A stretch of 64,000 bases of DNA from Hippasteria phrygiana (lineage: Eukaryota > Echinodermata > Asteroidea > Valvatida > Goniasteridae), in the NCBI GenBank assembly GCA_037893225.1, contig JAZGUH010000025.1, forward strand, positions 682,001-746,000. Reading direction: 5' to 3'. Position numbers and translations under genes: made by a program. Numbering within the stretch: position 1 is the stretch's first letter; each line of letters begins with the position of its first letter. Under the pieces are notes generated by a model, which was not told the DNA's origin, did no database searches, and was given only the letters and a program-made list of their open reading frames with translations. Below, one piece after another: positions 34,660 to 46,400 of the stretch.

Positions 34660-34919
34660 GTATTTCTGCCATGAAATATAAAGTTACTTTTGAGAGCTGA
34701 TTTCTATTACGGTTTATCAAGTCCCACTTATGTCATTTGTCTAAAAGTCGTCGCTGGGGACACCAAACAAAACTTTAAAAATATGACGTCATGTTACAGT
34801 TTCTTCTTTTGCACCATGTACCAAGTATAAAAGGAGAAACCGTAACAGCGACGACTTTTAGACAAATGGCATCAGCGCGCTAGACGGGACTTGATAAAAA
34901 CAGCCCTCAAAAGTAACTT
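34660..34919. mobile_element. Foldback family E (GTCTAAAAGTCGTCGCTG), copy 1
   Basis: The inverted arms 34681-34760 and 34845-34919 share TATCAAGTCCC, TTTGTCTAAAAGTCGTCGCTG and AAGTTACTTTTGAGAGCTG. One TGACGTCA lies in the spacer. Copies also at 40405-40692 and 47393-47800. Confidence 0.8.
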
Positions 34920-34974
34920 CTTTATTCATTTTAAATTCGTGTAGCAGAGGCATACACCCTAATGCAAAGTCTTG

Positions 34975-35950
34975 CCGCGAAGAGTGACGTCATGATGACG
35001 TCATCACGTGTCAGGTGACGTCATCTTAAAGGTGCATTTTTAAAGGGCCCATATCTAGAGGACCGTAGGTCTGATTGCTTTCAAACCTGGTATGTTGGTA
35101 GGCTAGCATGTGTTATATATGAAAATTGAGGTGACCTCATGATGACGTCAATATACAATTTTATATGGTTGTTTAGGTTTTTTAACCTTTAAGCCATATC
35201 TCGTCAACAAAACATGTTAATTTCAAAATTCTTTTTGTGATAGGTTTGTTAGGTCATCGGTACTTACATATAAATGTGAAAAAAGAGTGACGTCATGATG
35301 ACGTCATCAAAAATGTGCTTTTTTGAAACAAACATAAGAGTAGATCCGAAATCGGTGGGCAGGTAGATATTGTTACTAGTACGCAAAATCCGAAGTGACG
35401 TCATAATGATTTTTCTATGAATTTTTAAATGTTTGAAATGTTGTTCTCCTCTGAACATTTTACACTGTCGTTGATCAGATTAACTCTAATCTTGACATAG
35501 CCCAAGACCACGTTGCAAATGTTTCCTTTGACAAGTGCCGTCGTGATGACGTCATCATGGGCCACGTGACGTCATCTTAAAGGTGTATATTTTTAGATCC
35601 TGCATCTGGAGAACTGTACTTCCGATTGCATCCAATCTTGGTATGCTGGTAGGCCGGCTAGCGTTACAGATGAAAATTGATATGACGTCACGATGACGTC
35701 ATCATATCATTTTATATCACTTTTTAAATTTTCGAACCTTTAAGCCATATCTCTTCAATGGAACATGCTAATTTTGAAATTATTTTTGTAATACGTTTGT
35801 TAGGTCATATATACTTCAATGTAATTGTGGAAAATGTGTGACGTCATGATGACGTCATCAAAAATGGGCTTTTAAAAAACACATATAATGGTATGTCCGA
35901 TTATCATAAAAATTGATGAGTAGGTAAGATATTTTCACTAGCATATAAAA
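34975..35950 (-). repeat. TGACGTCA-rich repeat, second copy
   Basis: The reverse complement matches the 4.9-5.8 kb repeat: AACATACCAGGTTTGAA, ATATCTAGAGGACCGTAGGT, TAAGCCATATCTC and TTAAAGGTGCATTTTT blocks recur in order, twice in tandem (about 34975-35410 and 35520-35930). About 13 exact TGACGTCA sites are present. Confidence 0.85.
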
Positions 35951-35952
35951 TA

Positions 35953-36006
35953 GTAGCAGCAGCAGCAGCAACAGCAGCAGAAACAGCAGCAGCAGCAGCA
36001 GTAGTA
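35953..36006. repeat. (AGC)n microsatellite
   Basis: AGC triplets with a few AAC/AAA interruptions, flanking the end of the TGACGTCA repeat. Confidence 0.95.
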
Positions 36007-36009
36007 GTA

Positions 36010-37530
36010 ATTACACTTTTTGTTTAATTTGAGGCATTAAGAATAATGCTTTATTATGACCATCCTTTAATCTTGCCCTTTTTTGCAATATATTTTTTTA
36101 CAATTTTGCTTTATTACTTTCTTGGTTATCCATGCTTATTATCTGCTTTACTTCATTTGCTGGTGTTTGAAAATAAACGGATTATTGAATAGAATCGAAA
36201 CTGTACCAACATTGTCTGTGTAAAACAAATTGATATAATTAGAAAGCAATATGAACATTCAGGTCTTTGTAGTTTAGGTCATTTCAAAAATGAAATCTTG
36301 GCAAGCGGTATATTCTCGTCAGAAGAATTTTCTGATGAAGATTGAATTTCTGGCTCCGGTTCTACTCGTGTTGGAGCTGGACTTGTAATGCCTCTTGAAT
36401 CTGCAGTGCAAAACTTTATGCTTGTGGTGTGACAGACCTGGTACAGGAAGAGGCTCTGGCAAATCCCATGGTGGAAGAATGGATGTATCCCGAAGCATCT
36501 GAAACTCCTGATTTATAACCGGTGAGGAGCCTAGTCGGCTCGGGCCATTATCGGCGACGCCCCTCACCGGTTATAGACTACTTGTTTATACACGCTCCAA
36601 CACACTTCTATTCCCATTCATTAACATCTTGTTCCTTAAAAACGTCAAAAACATCTGAAAATTGACCAACAAATCACAGTTTTATTCGAACATTTTGCGT
36701 TATGTTAATGTCCATATCCAAGACGTCTAGGGCCTTTGCGTATCTGATTACTGCCTCATTTCGGTGCACTTTCAGTAGAGTCAAAACCAGACTAAAAAAG
36801 AATTTCTCATGGTTTTCCTCGGTACCGAACAAACTTATTTTGACAATGTTGGTCGATTTTGCAATGACACTGAACATCTTGAACATATTTCTTTTCCCAT
36901 TTTTCGCCAATGCAATAAAGAAACCCGCCTAGAAAAATTGAAGACTGAATTTTGGAGGAAGGATAAAAGAGAAATTCGTCTATTTCTTGTCAGAAACTTG
37001 ACTGTTTGGTGTCGTTGGCTCTAGTCTTACCATGGTCGTCCTCATGGGCGTAAATCCCTGGGTAAATATCCCCCCGCCCCACTTTCGGCCGGGGGCATGG
37101 CCCATAGAATCTCCCCCCCCCCCCCAGATTTTCCTGTCTCATGAAAAAATAGGCGTATTTTGCGACACAATTTGCAAAACATAAATTCATGTGATAAATC
37201 ATTTGTATCGTAGGCTGCACGACCATGTTTACAGCTGCATATGTATGGTGTACATTTTTGAAGACCGCCCTCCAAGTTTGTGATAATCCTTGCCCCAATT
37301 AATGCATCTAGGACTACCAAGCCAATTACAAATGAAGGTTTTATAGACGATTTGAGAAGATTAAAGAAAAACATACTTTTCAATAAAACAACTTCTATTT
37401 TGAGCATCTGCAACCCTCTGAATAAAAATAAAGTTTTGTATTGGTTGCTTTCGCGCCTCTAACGCATAGCAGATCCACCCTTGGTAACAATTATTGTCAG
37501 GCCGGACATAATTCGACATTTTGTAAAGTA
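36010..37530. other. Mostly unassigned; possible retroelement remnants
   Basis: A stretch ending AATAAACGGATTATTGAAT (36172-36190) looks like a LINE-type 3' tail but has no coding part. A 78-codon minus frame (36674-36910, KNGKRNMFKMFSVIAKS...) has protein-like composition, yet I recognise no family. A 13-C tract lies at 37113-37125. Confidence 0.3.
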
Positions 37531-37844
37531 AATATAGGTTTTCCCGCACATTTTAAAACTGTTTTCATTCAAATTCCTAAACGGTTAACTTCAATTTTGT
37601 CTCAAAAATTCATGACCTTGCATATCCCGGCAACTGCGGACGACGAAATTTAATTGTCTTTCACGGAAAAATGTATGGCAAATGTATGAAATTGTTTGGA
37701 CAAAGTGCGAACATGAGCGATCACGACAAAAGACGAAATTGAACATAAGATATGCAAGGTCAGGAATTTTTGAGACGAAATTGAAGTTAACCGTTTTGGA
37801 ATTTGAATGAAATAGAAAAAGAAATGTGCGGGAAAACCAATATT
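37531..37844. mobile_element. 314-bp foldback element, TATAGGTTTTCCCG family
   Basis: The left terminus AATATAGGTTTTCCCGCACA is mirrored at 37821-37844. The inverted arms extend about 110 bp (TTCAAATTCCTAAACGGTTA / TAACCGTTTTGGAATTTGAA, then CATGACCTTGCATATC / GATATGCAAGGTCAGG). No ORF. Confidence 0.85.
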
Positions 37845-38084
37845 ATTTTGATAACTGAACTTGAGGATTTCTTTCCGTTCAATGTCTCATTAAGAAATAA
37901 TATGAATATTTAAAATATTTTTTTTTAAACATCTCAGAGTGAAACATCTTCAAAGAGCACGGACAGTATAATCTTAAACATAAAATATCTACCATTATAC
38001 TTACTTGTGCATGAAAATGAAGGATTTGCGATAGACCATATCGAAATACCAGCAGTTAGGACTAATACTCCTGCGTTAAGGGTG

Positions 38085-38370
38085 CAGACATAATGGGCCT
38101 GTGGACATAATGGGGCGGACATAATGGGCCTGCGGACATAATGGGCCTGCGGACATAATGGGGCGGACATAATGGGCCTGCGGACATAATAGGGCGGACA
38201 TAATGGGCCTGCGGACACAATGGGGCGGACATAATGGGCCTGTGGACATAATGGGGCGGACATAATGGGCCTGCGGACATAATGGGGCGGACATAATGAG
38301 CCTGAAAAAGCGTGCGGACATAATGGGCCATGCGGACATATTGGGCCGTAACAGACGTGTATATGAGGTG
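38085..38370 (-). repeat. 31-bp tandem repeat (TATGTCCGC family), copy 2
   Basis: Reverse-complement orientation of 31282-31480, with the same leader at its right end (38290-38355) and about seven units. The copy number differs from copy 1, so the array length is unstable. Confidence 0.85.
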
Positions 38371-39379
38371 TTGAGTAATTTTCCGTTTAGTGTATTAGAT
38401 ACGTGAATAAAAGTTACAATTTAATACACGTTTAATTAACTACTTGCCTTTATGCAGATTAAACTGCATTAAAATAGTAATTCCATAGCTCATTTAAGCT
38501 ACAACAACTCAATCAAATAGGATTGAACATGTGATGATCATTTTGCTTTATAACATACTGTTAATGTACACAACGAGACCAACGAGTGTAAATCCCGACA
38601 ACGTATTGTTTATTTTCGACTGCCGTCTTGCTTGCTTGTATATTCCACTACTCCAAGCTGTTTTCCTTGCCAAATCTGCAATGCTGGATCGATGTAGTGT
38701 TCAATCAGCCATATATTAGCGGTAGAATTTCAGCGCCACGAATGCAGTCTGCAGCTTAGGTACGCTCAACCCATCGATGGACAAAATCTAGATGCCAAGG
38801 TTTCATCAGGACACTTTACTGGCGGTGCTTTGTCGCTATAGTAACCATTCTTCCTTTCTGAATCTAATTCAGTTCCAAGAGATCGTGTGTGACCCCGGGG
38901 AGCGGCTGCGGGGGCGATTTCGCCATACATTCGTCCGAGTGCGTGTGGACGCAACGTACCTCCCAAATAAGATTCACAGAGTCACTCTTGCCGCAACTGC
39001 ATTTCCTACATCACGCACCGTTGGAAGCATCGCTAGGATTCATCACTTACATTTGAAAGGACGGTATAGAAAAGTGGCAACGCGAGTAGGCGCACACGGC
39101 CTCCACTTTGCACGTTTCCGCTCATTCCCATTCACCGAAAGTATGCATCAACGCTTCACACAACGGAGTTACCTCCAAGATCGGCCGTGCTCGATAATAG
39201 CATGATCGAGCTAATGTTCTGAGTTGGAAACACCACAGCACTTTGTCACGATCCGCCTTACCATTTCCTTCTTTGTGTGGTTTTATTAATTTCTCAAAAC
39301 AAGAGCGATACGTTCGAACAAATAAGCGGCTAATTAAAGGATGTTTGTCTTAGTAAATATTTACGTCAGATAGATCGAC
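38371..39379. other. Upstream region of the receptor gene
   Basis: Probably promoter and 5' UTR, but no TATA box or start site can be fixed. A 137-codon frame (38792-39205) has no homology I recognise and ends before the receptor ATG. Confidence 0.35.
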
Positions 39380-39670
39380 ATGTCTGTCAACTACATGCTC
39401 TTTCAATTCAAAACTGAGGATTTTTCAAACTTGTGGAATCTATCCAATGCAACGAATGGCCAACCAAAGGACACACTATTCGCCTCAAATCTACCAAGTT
39501 TGCTGCTTGTTGTGCTAATTGTTTGGACATTCTGCGGTAACATGTTAGTATTGATAGCGGTTTACAGAGAGAGGGGGTTAAAATCCATGTCCAATTATGT
39601 GATTGCAAGTCTTGCTCTAGCAGATCTACTTCTGGCTGTGCTGGTCATGCCACTTGGCCTTGTCTCACTG
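39380..39670 (+). CDS. Rhodopsin-family GPCR, first coding exon (N-terminus to TM2)
   Basis: From ATG at 39380 the exon encodes 97 residues and ends at the donor CTCACTG|GTGAGTAC in phase 0. The N-terminus has two N-glycosylation sequons (N20-L-S and N23-A-T). TM1 (about 38-61) contains GN (N54, the conserved 1.50 position). TM2 (about 72-95) contains SLALADLLLAVLVMP with D82 (2.50) and P91. The LAxAD and VLVMP pattern is most like biogenic-amine or related class A receptors, but ligand type cannot be decided without TM3-TM7. Those must lie on exons to the right. I found no DRY, CWxP or NPxxY block before 64000, so the intron is long or the gene leaves the window. Adjacent sequence is not decayed, so it looks functional. 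Confidence 0.85.
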
Positions 39671-40404
39671 GTGAGTACAGTCTAAAATGTCTCTTTATCT
39701 TGAGTTTCCCCGTCATAATGTAGGCTACAATTTGTTCTATTGATGGTGACCTATTTTCTTATACTGAGAAATGCGTGCATTAAAAAGGAAAGTGCAGAGC
39801 ATCATCCACAACGCCACTCTTACTATCAAGGTGAATGACAGGATTATTAACATGATTCATTTACTCTGAGGCTAGTGACTAGCATACATGTAACGCTACG
39901 ACAAATGACATGATATTCACAGGTAATGGTTGAAAACATGTATAAGTTCCTTAAATCGTATATGGGTAATATGTATTGCTCCTAAGCTCAGGCAATATGT
40001 AACACGAGAAGACAAACCAATCCTCCAGTTCTCTGCATAATTCTATTGAACTCAATTTCTAATCACTGACAAGATATTCGAACCGTAGCCTAAAATGTTT
40101 TCATACCATCTGTTCTTCGTATAGACCTGCTAATGCGATTCCAGTAAAATATGACATGGCAGTAGAGTGGCGTTGGTGTTGCCGATTATTCGGTTTTCGC
40201 TCGTCTAATCTATTCTTAATACTTTGTGATGCTGTAAATCAATCATGGTCAGTGTCATTAGATTTTATAATCTGAAAGACACTTCACAAGTCTTTAAAAT
40301 TATTAAGCCACTGCTAAAACAAGAATGCATCAGTCGCTGACGACTAAACCCCGTCCTTCTTTGGGAGAAATAAAATATATTTAACATTCAGGATTCCGAA
40401 TGTG
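39671..40404. other. Receptor intron, unassigned
   Basis: Starts with a consensus donor. No repeats or exons recognised in this stretch. Confidence 0.5.
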
Positions 40405-40692
40405 CTTATAGAGGATGTACATTGCTGAGAGAAATCTGCTTCATTTTTGTATATAGTTGTATATAGATTTTAAGTTTTGAAAGGGGACTTCATCTTGTGA
40501 CGTCAGATTTGTTTGCTACCTGCAGCGACGACTTTTAGACAAATGGCACCAGCGGGCTAGACGGAACTTGTCAATAGTAATTTTTATCATTTCATGGCAG
40601 AAATAATTTCCTATTTCATTGGTTTTATACCTTAATCTACATAACTACAAAATAACGCAGATTTCTCTCAACAATCAACATCGTCTTTAAAG
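40405..40692. mobile_element. Foldback family E, copy 2 (internally deleted)
   Basis: The left arm GAGGATGTACATTGCTGAGA faces TCTCTCAACAATCAACATCG at the right end. The interior keeps GACGTCAGATTTGTTTGCT, CAGCGACGACTTTTAGACAA and TTTCATGGCAGAAATAAT but lacks the matching left-hand copies. Confidence 0.8.
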
Positions 40693-40934
40693 GTCCAGCG
40701 AAATGAAAATCGTCAATGCTTCCGAAGTATGTAAGCATACAGGAATCCCATTTTGGTTTTGAAAAAAGGATTACTGTTCTTTTTCTCAATGTTCAAGATG
40801 TTCAAGATGATTTTTCTGTATGTAGGGGCGCTGTTGCTATGATGTCAATTAATGTATTCACTATAATACAGTTTAGGCCCTTACAATACAACAAGATGTC
40901 AACATTTGACGGATTGTAGCACTTTTAACGAAAT

Positions 40935-41650
40935 ATTAGAGAGGTTTCGTTAGCGCACGGTTAGTGCGTACGCCGATGATTAGCTTTAAATGGTACGCAA
41001 CGAAATTTGGTAAAAGGAAGGTTCGTTTGTTTTATCGTTTATTACGTGTTAGTCCGGGAGCCCAGCGAGGTTTATTCAGAATGTCGAGTGCAAAAGCGTC
41101 GAACATGTAGAAGTGATTGACACATCTGCAAAATGTGATTTCTTAAGTGGCACGTGTAGTACCTTGGGAAGGGGAGCCCCTTGTTATACCCCCAAAATTC
41201 ATTTTAATCAAAATGTTGAGTGCATCCAAAATTTCTTCACTAATAGATAGCCAACTGTCAAGTGACTAAAACTTGAATATTTAAGAAAAAGATATTTGGT
41301 GCAAAGTCTAAATAAGAAAGCATGTAATTAGCACGGGGGGGGGGGGGGGGGCCTTGCCGTCAGCCCCTCTCGTTCATTTTTGCTGATAACGTTGCATGGC
41401 GACGATAGAGGAGATAATGAAACCAGTTTGTATTAATGCCTTGGTACTTGTAGAAAATGAAAATGTAACAAGAGTGATTTTACATCAGACTAACAAGAGC
41501 GGCGCGAAAAGCGCGGAGGGGGCCGGCCGCCACCCCCTTCATACATTTTCGCTTATATCGTCGCAATGTTAAAACGTGCCAAGTTGCCCTGACATGTTTG
41601 CTGACGTCTTGCAGTTATTTATACATCGATTTCATGAAAATAGGGCACAT
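40935..41650 (+). repeat. Repeat family F, right-pointing arm
   Basis: About 715 bp match 44195-44920 in reverse complement: GAGAGGTTT, GGGAGCCCA, AAATATTTAAG..AAGATATTTGGTGCAAAG, GCTGATAACGTTGCA, GCGGCGCGAAAAGC, GGCCGGCCGCCA and CTTGCAGTTATTT blocks in mirrored order. It contains a 17-G tract (41335-41351), where the other arm has a shorter C run. No ORF. Confidence 0.85.
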
Positions 41651-42954
41651 CTTCACCGCCAAATGTCCATTTCCCAAAACAGCGTCAGGTAGGCCTAAAT
41701 GTTAACTCTTCACATTGCTAATGTGCATGAGAGTGGGCATGAGAGCATCGACTTTAAATGATCATAACAACAAAAGATTTTAACAGGTGTTCGAAGGTTC
41801 ATTTATTAGGGCTATTCAACCTTTGCTTACAAAAATAAGTAATTATGTGAAACGCACAGTTAGGGGATGACTAATTAAAGAACAATAGTATGAATTAGTT
41901 TTCGAGCTTGAGGCTGACAATTAAATTGATAACACACTGTGTAGATAACCCCGGGCTACGTCTTTCTGTTTGTATATGATGACTGCTCGATTCAGATACT
42001 CTACTCTTTTAACTGACATTGCAATTTGTAGGTTTCAGAGTCATTTCCATTCTATTATAAGGTCATTAACGTAACGACTAACACAACTGGTAATCAAAAT
42101 ACGTCAGACAATAAGCCACAGCTTGTGCTAGGTCTGCCTGCAACAAATGGAATACATTAAAGTTCAATTAGGATCGTTTTTAGCAGATACATGTAATAAT
42201 TTAAGAAGTTCCGCTTTAATATTAATACATTGCAAAACAGAAGTTATTAAATAACTAAATTACCATCCTTAACTGTCAATGGATCATCAATGGCTCTATT
42301 AACAATTCAACAAATACTTTCCAGATTATCACTTATTGGCTTTTTATAACACTTGTTCTTGCTGGAACGTTATTTTAAAACGTTTTTCATTCAAATTCAA
42401 AGATTCTGATTTTCTAATTTGTCCAGCAAATGGCAATTATAAAGTTAATCGAATTCCAACCATGAGCAGAAATCAAATTCGTCTTTTGCCACACAATTGA
42501 ATAACAAATTTGTTAAATTTCGTAATAATTAATTGTTGATTCACAGTAAAATGCATGGAGGCCGCTGTTTATAAGGATATTTTCCCACTTTCTTTTCTAC
42601 AAATATATTTGTTTGTTTCTTTTGATTTACATTTCTTTAAAATATGTTAGAGTCTTATTTTTAAGCACACACAAGTAACATGAAATTAAGGGTCTTCGAC
42701 ATTTTTGACATTTTCGTCTTGAATTTTTTGGCTCCTTTCTATTTGTTTGTTCACTTAAAAGAACTTTAGAATTTGTTGTTCTTGTCCTCTGCTGTTAATC
42801 TCATGTAGCAATTTAAATTATTTAAGGGTTAAATTACACAAATTTAAATGAAATGGTAACTCTTCTCTCAGTTCAGTATACCTACTTGGTCTGATAACAA
42901 TGTGCCAAACTGAGCTTTGGGACGCAAGGAAAATGCTTAAGTACTGACCAGATT
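41651..42954. other. Spacer between the family F arms, left part
   Basis: AT-rich, no gene or repeat family recognised. Confidence 0.4.
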
Positions 42955-43222
42955 AATTTACTTAAGTATTAAACTGATTGATATAAGGCGAATTTGATCT
43001 CTGAGTGCTGCATTCTGCAACAACTTAGACGTATTTAATTTATAATGACGAATATTCTCGACTCTGTGTTCAAGTAGATTGACCAAAGTTTGAAATTGAA
43101 TGGTAAATGACTTAATCTAATTTTGCGAAAAGCAGTTGAAATTCGTCCTTGACGAATTTGAATATTAGAATTAGTGAATTCAAATTAAAAAAACGTTTTA
43201 AAACAGCCGAGAAACCTATATT
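42955..43222 (+). mobile_element. Repeat family C with TATAGGTTT-type terminus, copy 1
   Basis: It shares GACGAATATTCTCGAC, ACCAAAGTTTGAAA, TGAATGGTAAATGACT and TGTTTTAAAA-like blocks with 59290-59549, and both copies end in (C)CCGxGAAAACCTATATT, the complement of the AATATAGGTTTTCCCG terminus at 37531. The left terminus is not seen. Confidence 0.7.
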
Positions 43223-43943
43223 GGACAGTTGCAGTGTCTTGTTTACCTTCATCAGCAGTTGCTATCTTTACTGTAAATACTACCAAGGCATTTGCTAACA
43301 AGAGCAGCTGTCATTGATTTCAATGATTAACAATAGACACGTGTATAAGGGCGTCCTTTTTTATTTCTATGGTTCTCATATTTTTCGCCTCGGTCGGTCG
43401 AAAGAAAAATTAAAATCTGGGCTAAAAAATACTTGTTCAACGCACATAAGTCTAGATAAAATGATGCAAAGTGTTCAATGTATGACTGTCTCGTTCTGAA
43501 TTAACTTCTATTTCCATGACTTTGAAATAAATGAAAAAAACATTTTTGTAACCAAAGTGAGATATGATACAAGAATCCTGCTGTGCTATAAAATAAAAAC
43601 CAGTTTCCCGTGCTGCAGTACGCTTTCTGTGCATGATTTGTTAAAGAAATCTAAAAACAAGCAAAACCTATTTTTGCAACAAAGTTAAATGAAATTGAGA
43701 TTTTAGATCAATTACTTGACTGCGGTTTTTCCATTAAAAAAATAGTTTCAGTTACATGTCGAAGAAAAATAAATTGCTTTAAGGACTTGAACAAGTTGAA
43801 TACACATTGGCCATGGTGGGATGTGGACCATAATATAGTGCACAAATTTTTACATTTGTGCCTTGTTCTGCACAAAACGCTCAGTCTAAATACTTCTGTT
43901 CGTGCCGCTGTGAATGCAATGTACCAGAGAAGAAATTTGTTAG

Positions 43944-44090
43944 AAATTGCAGACAGGGCCGGGGGGGGGGGGGGGGGGGGGGCATAAGAAATTTCTTTTT
44001 TTCTTCGGCCGGGAGCTAAAAATGGGGTCGGTCGGAAATGACAACCAAAGAAACAAAAGGGACGCCCTAATGTACTTCCCGTCGCTGAGC
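43944..44090 (+). repeat. Repeat family G with a 22-G tract, copy 1
   Basis: It shares TAAGAAATT, TTCTTCGGCCGGGAGC, AAAAAT, GGTCGGTCGGAAATGA and CAAAGAAA blocks with 59869-59999. The 22-G tract (43961-43982) is missing in copy 2. Confidence 0.7.
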
Positions 44091-44194
44091 AGATCCAGCG
44101 ATTTTGCCTGGTACCCAAGGTGCATTTTATGTATATCTTACCATGGAAAATCGACTTGTGGTTGACAAATGCACACTCCCATGCACACTTTATT

Positions 44195-44920
44195 TATTTA
44201 TTTATTAAAATCGGTGTCCAAATAACTGCAAGACATCAGCAAACATGTCAGTACAACTTGCCACGTTTTAAAAAGTGCATTGCGACGATATAAGCGAAAA
44301 TATACATGAAGGTGGTGCATGGCGGCCGGCCCCCTCCGAGCTTTTCGCGCCGCTCTTAAGTTAATTAGTCTGATCTAAAATCACTCTTATGTTACAATTT
44401 CATTTTCAAAAGGTACCAAGGCATCGATAGAAACTGGTTTCATTTTCTCCTCTATCATCGCCTTGCAACGTTATCAGCAAAAATGAACGGGAGGGGGTGA
44501 CGGCAACGCCCCCCTCCGCGCTAATTGCATGCTTTCTTAATTCGACTTTGCACCAAATATCTTTTTCTTAAATATTCAAGTTTTCATCACTTGACCGTCG
44601 GCTATCTATTAGTGAAGAAATTTGGGATGCACTCAAAATGTTAATTAAAATGAATTAATTTTGGGGTATACCACACTTGACACTTAAGAAATCAAATTTT
44701 GCAGATGTTTCAGTCACTTCTACATGTTCCACCCTTCAAACCTTTTGCACTTTTGACATTTTTAATAAACCTTGTTGGGCTCCCGGACTATGTAGTTCGA
44801 CCGCTATCCGTGTAAAGAAGGCGATTACGTTTAGGATGAGTGAGGAAAACGTCAAACAAGCGCAAAAACTGATGAGGTCACGGGAACTAAACGTAGTCGT
44901 CCCTAACTAAACCTCTCTAT
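44195..44920 (-). repeat. Repeat family F, left-pointing arm
   Basis: Mirror copy of 40935-41650 at about 85 percent or better by eye over most blocks. The two arms enclose about 2.5 kb, which includes copies of families C and G. Confidence 0.85.
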
Positions 44921-44949
44921 TTTTTTATTGACTTGCTACTAAGCACTCA

Positions 44950-45172
44950 ATTGGCTGGCCGGCTAGCTGGCCGGCTAGCTGGCCGGCTAGCTGGCCGGCT
45001 AGCTGGCCGGCTAGCTGGCCGGCTAGCTGGCCGGCTAGCTGGCCGGCTAGCTGGGGCCGGCTAGCTGGGGCCGGCTAGCTGGGGCCGGCTAGCTGGGGCC
45101 GGCTAGCTGGGGCCGGCTAGCTGGGGCCGGCTAGCTGGGGCCGGCTAGCTGGGGCCGGCTAGCTGGCCGGCT
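44950..45172 (+). repeat. 12-bp and 14-bp minisatellite (GGCCGGCTAGCT)
   Basis: About eight 12-bp units GGCCGGCTAGCT are followed, from about 45045, by about eight 14-bp units GGGGCCGGCTAGCT. The change of unit length by an added GG and its spread through the second half show separate expansion of a variant. Confidence 0.95.
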
Positions 45173-45261
45173 GGCTGGCCTGGTCCCCCCCCCCCCCAAA
45201 AAAAAAGCAGCAGCCGCAAGAAAAATTTCTTTTACCCTTTTCAAATAGAAATGGCAACGTT

Positions 45262-45300
45262 GCTCCCAACCCAACCCAACCCAACCCAATCCAACCCAAA
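45262..45300 (+). repeat. (CCCAA)n microsatellite
   Basis: Six to seven CCCAA pentamers with one CCAAT variant. It is not a metazoan telomere repeat (TTAGGG). Confidence 0.9.
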
Positions 45301-45364
45301 ACCTGTGGTACTCTATGTAATAGACGGCCAGTTGATATTCAACTACCCAAAACCTGGATACGTC

Positions 45365-45760
45365 ACTGAATAATGATGATGAAAGATGGCAATGACAATG
45401 ATGACAGATGGTGGTGACAATGGTGACTGATGGCGATGACAGTATAACAGTGATGATTATGATGAATGAAGCGATAATGAATGCAGGGCAGTGGCGTACC
45501 GGTATCAAGCGGGGTGGAAAGGGGTGCAACTTGCGGCCCCCCCCCCCCCCCCTCCCCGGCGGCATATGAGGCGTCATAAAAAACAAAAAGAAATAGTGTT
45601 TTAAGACGGTTTTAAGACGGTTCAGATGTTGTTTGCCTGGCACAAAAAGATGTGAATACGCTGATGATATACAGAGATGATGCCGATGAGTGCGATGATT
45701 ACGTTGATGACGATGCTGACGATGATTATGACAGATGATGATAAAATGACATGCATGGTG
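45365..45760 (+). repeat. GATGAY-rich low-complexity DNA
   Basis: Two stretches (about 45370-45480 and 45650-45745) are built from GATGATGA, GATGGC and GACAATG words. Between them lie a CAGTGGCGTACCGG MITE-like end (about 45489) and a 16-C tract (45537-45552). Confidence 0.7.
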
Positions 45761-45883
45761 ATAAACAACGAAGTTTTCGAGGTTGAAAACACATTAATAC
45801 TATCACTGCGTGTTATTTTTAATCCATTTCATTAATCGAAGCTGTTTGTAGCAAACCGTAGGTACATTTTGTGTTTTGTGTTA

Positions 45884-46400
45884 AAAGTAATATACATTAT
45901 TTGCAAACATCACAAAAACAAAATTACTGAAATGTTTTGAAATACCTTACTTGACTGTAAGTATAGTCTCAAACATCTTGTGAAATCATGGCACTTGTGC
46001 TGTCAATCTCAAGAAAAGCAGAATTTGTGTATCAATTTCCAGCGATGGTCGGCCGACCATCGTTAGAAAGAAACCTGACTTTGTAAAAACGAAGCCCCAA
46101 TTTACCAACTTTAGTTTGGCAATTGGTTACATATTCGTGAATGGGTGCAAGCCAGCTAGTCCATTTCCCCGGCCTGATAATTCCCTGACGTCTATAAATT
46201 GCTCCGTTTTGTCTGAAGTATGGTCAGGGAACCAGACTACAAGAACAACATTTTTTTCTCTTTGTTTTCCCAGCATCTATGCACACAAAGCTTCAAACAG
46301 GTCAGAGTTACAGTATTTGCTATAAAATACTTACCTCCAAATTCATTCATTTCTGAAAATCACCCAAACTGCACCCAAAGGATTGTGGTTGTCGCTTATA
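45884..46400 (+). repeat. Dispersed repeat family A, copy 2
   Basis: Same block order as 9676-10190, including TGAAATACCTTACTTGACTG, GTGCAAGCCAGCTAGTC, TTTTGTCTGAAGTATGG and CTATGCACACAAAGCTT. Confidence 0.75.

Noticed and set aside
38792..39205. 137-codon ORF upstream of the receptor
   Set aside because: No recognised family and out of context with the receptor start; more likely 5' UTR or intergenic.
40935..41040. tRNA-like promoter words (possible A and B boxes) suggesting a SINE
   Set aside because: The B-box match (GGTTCGTTTG) is poor and no cloverleaf can be drawn.
45262..45300. CCCAA repeat as an internal telomere sequence
   Set aside because: The unit is 5 bp and differs from TTAGGG/CCCTAA.
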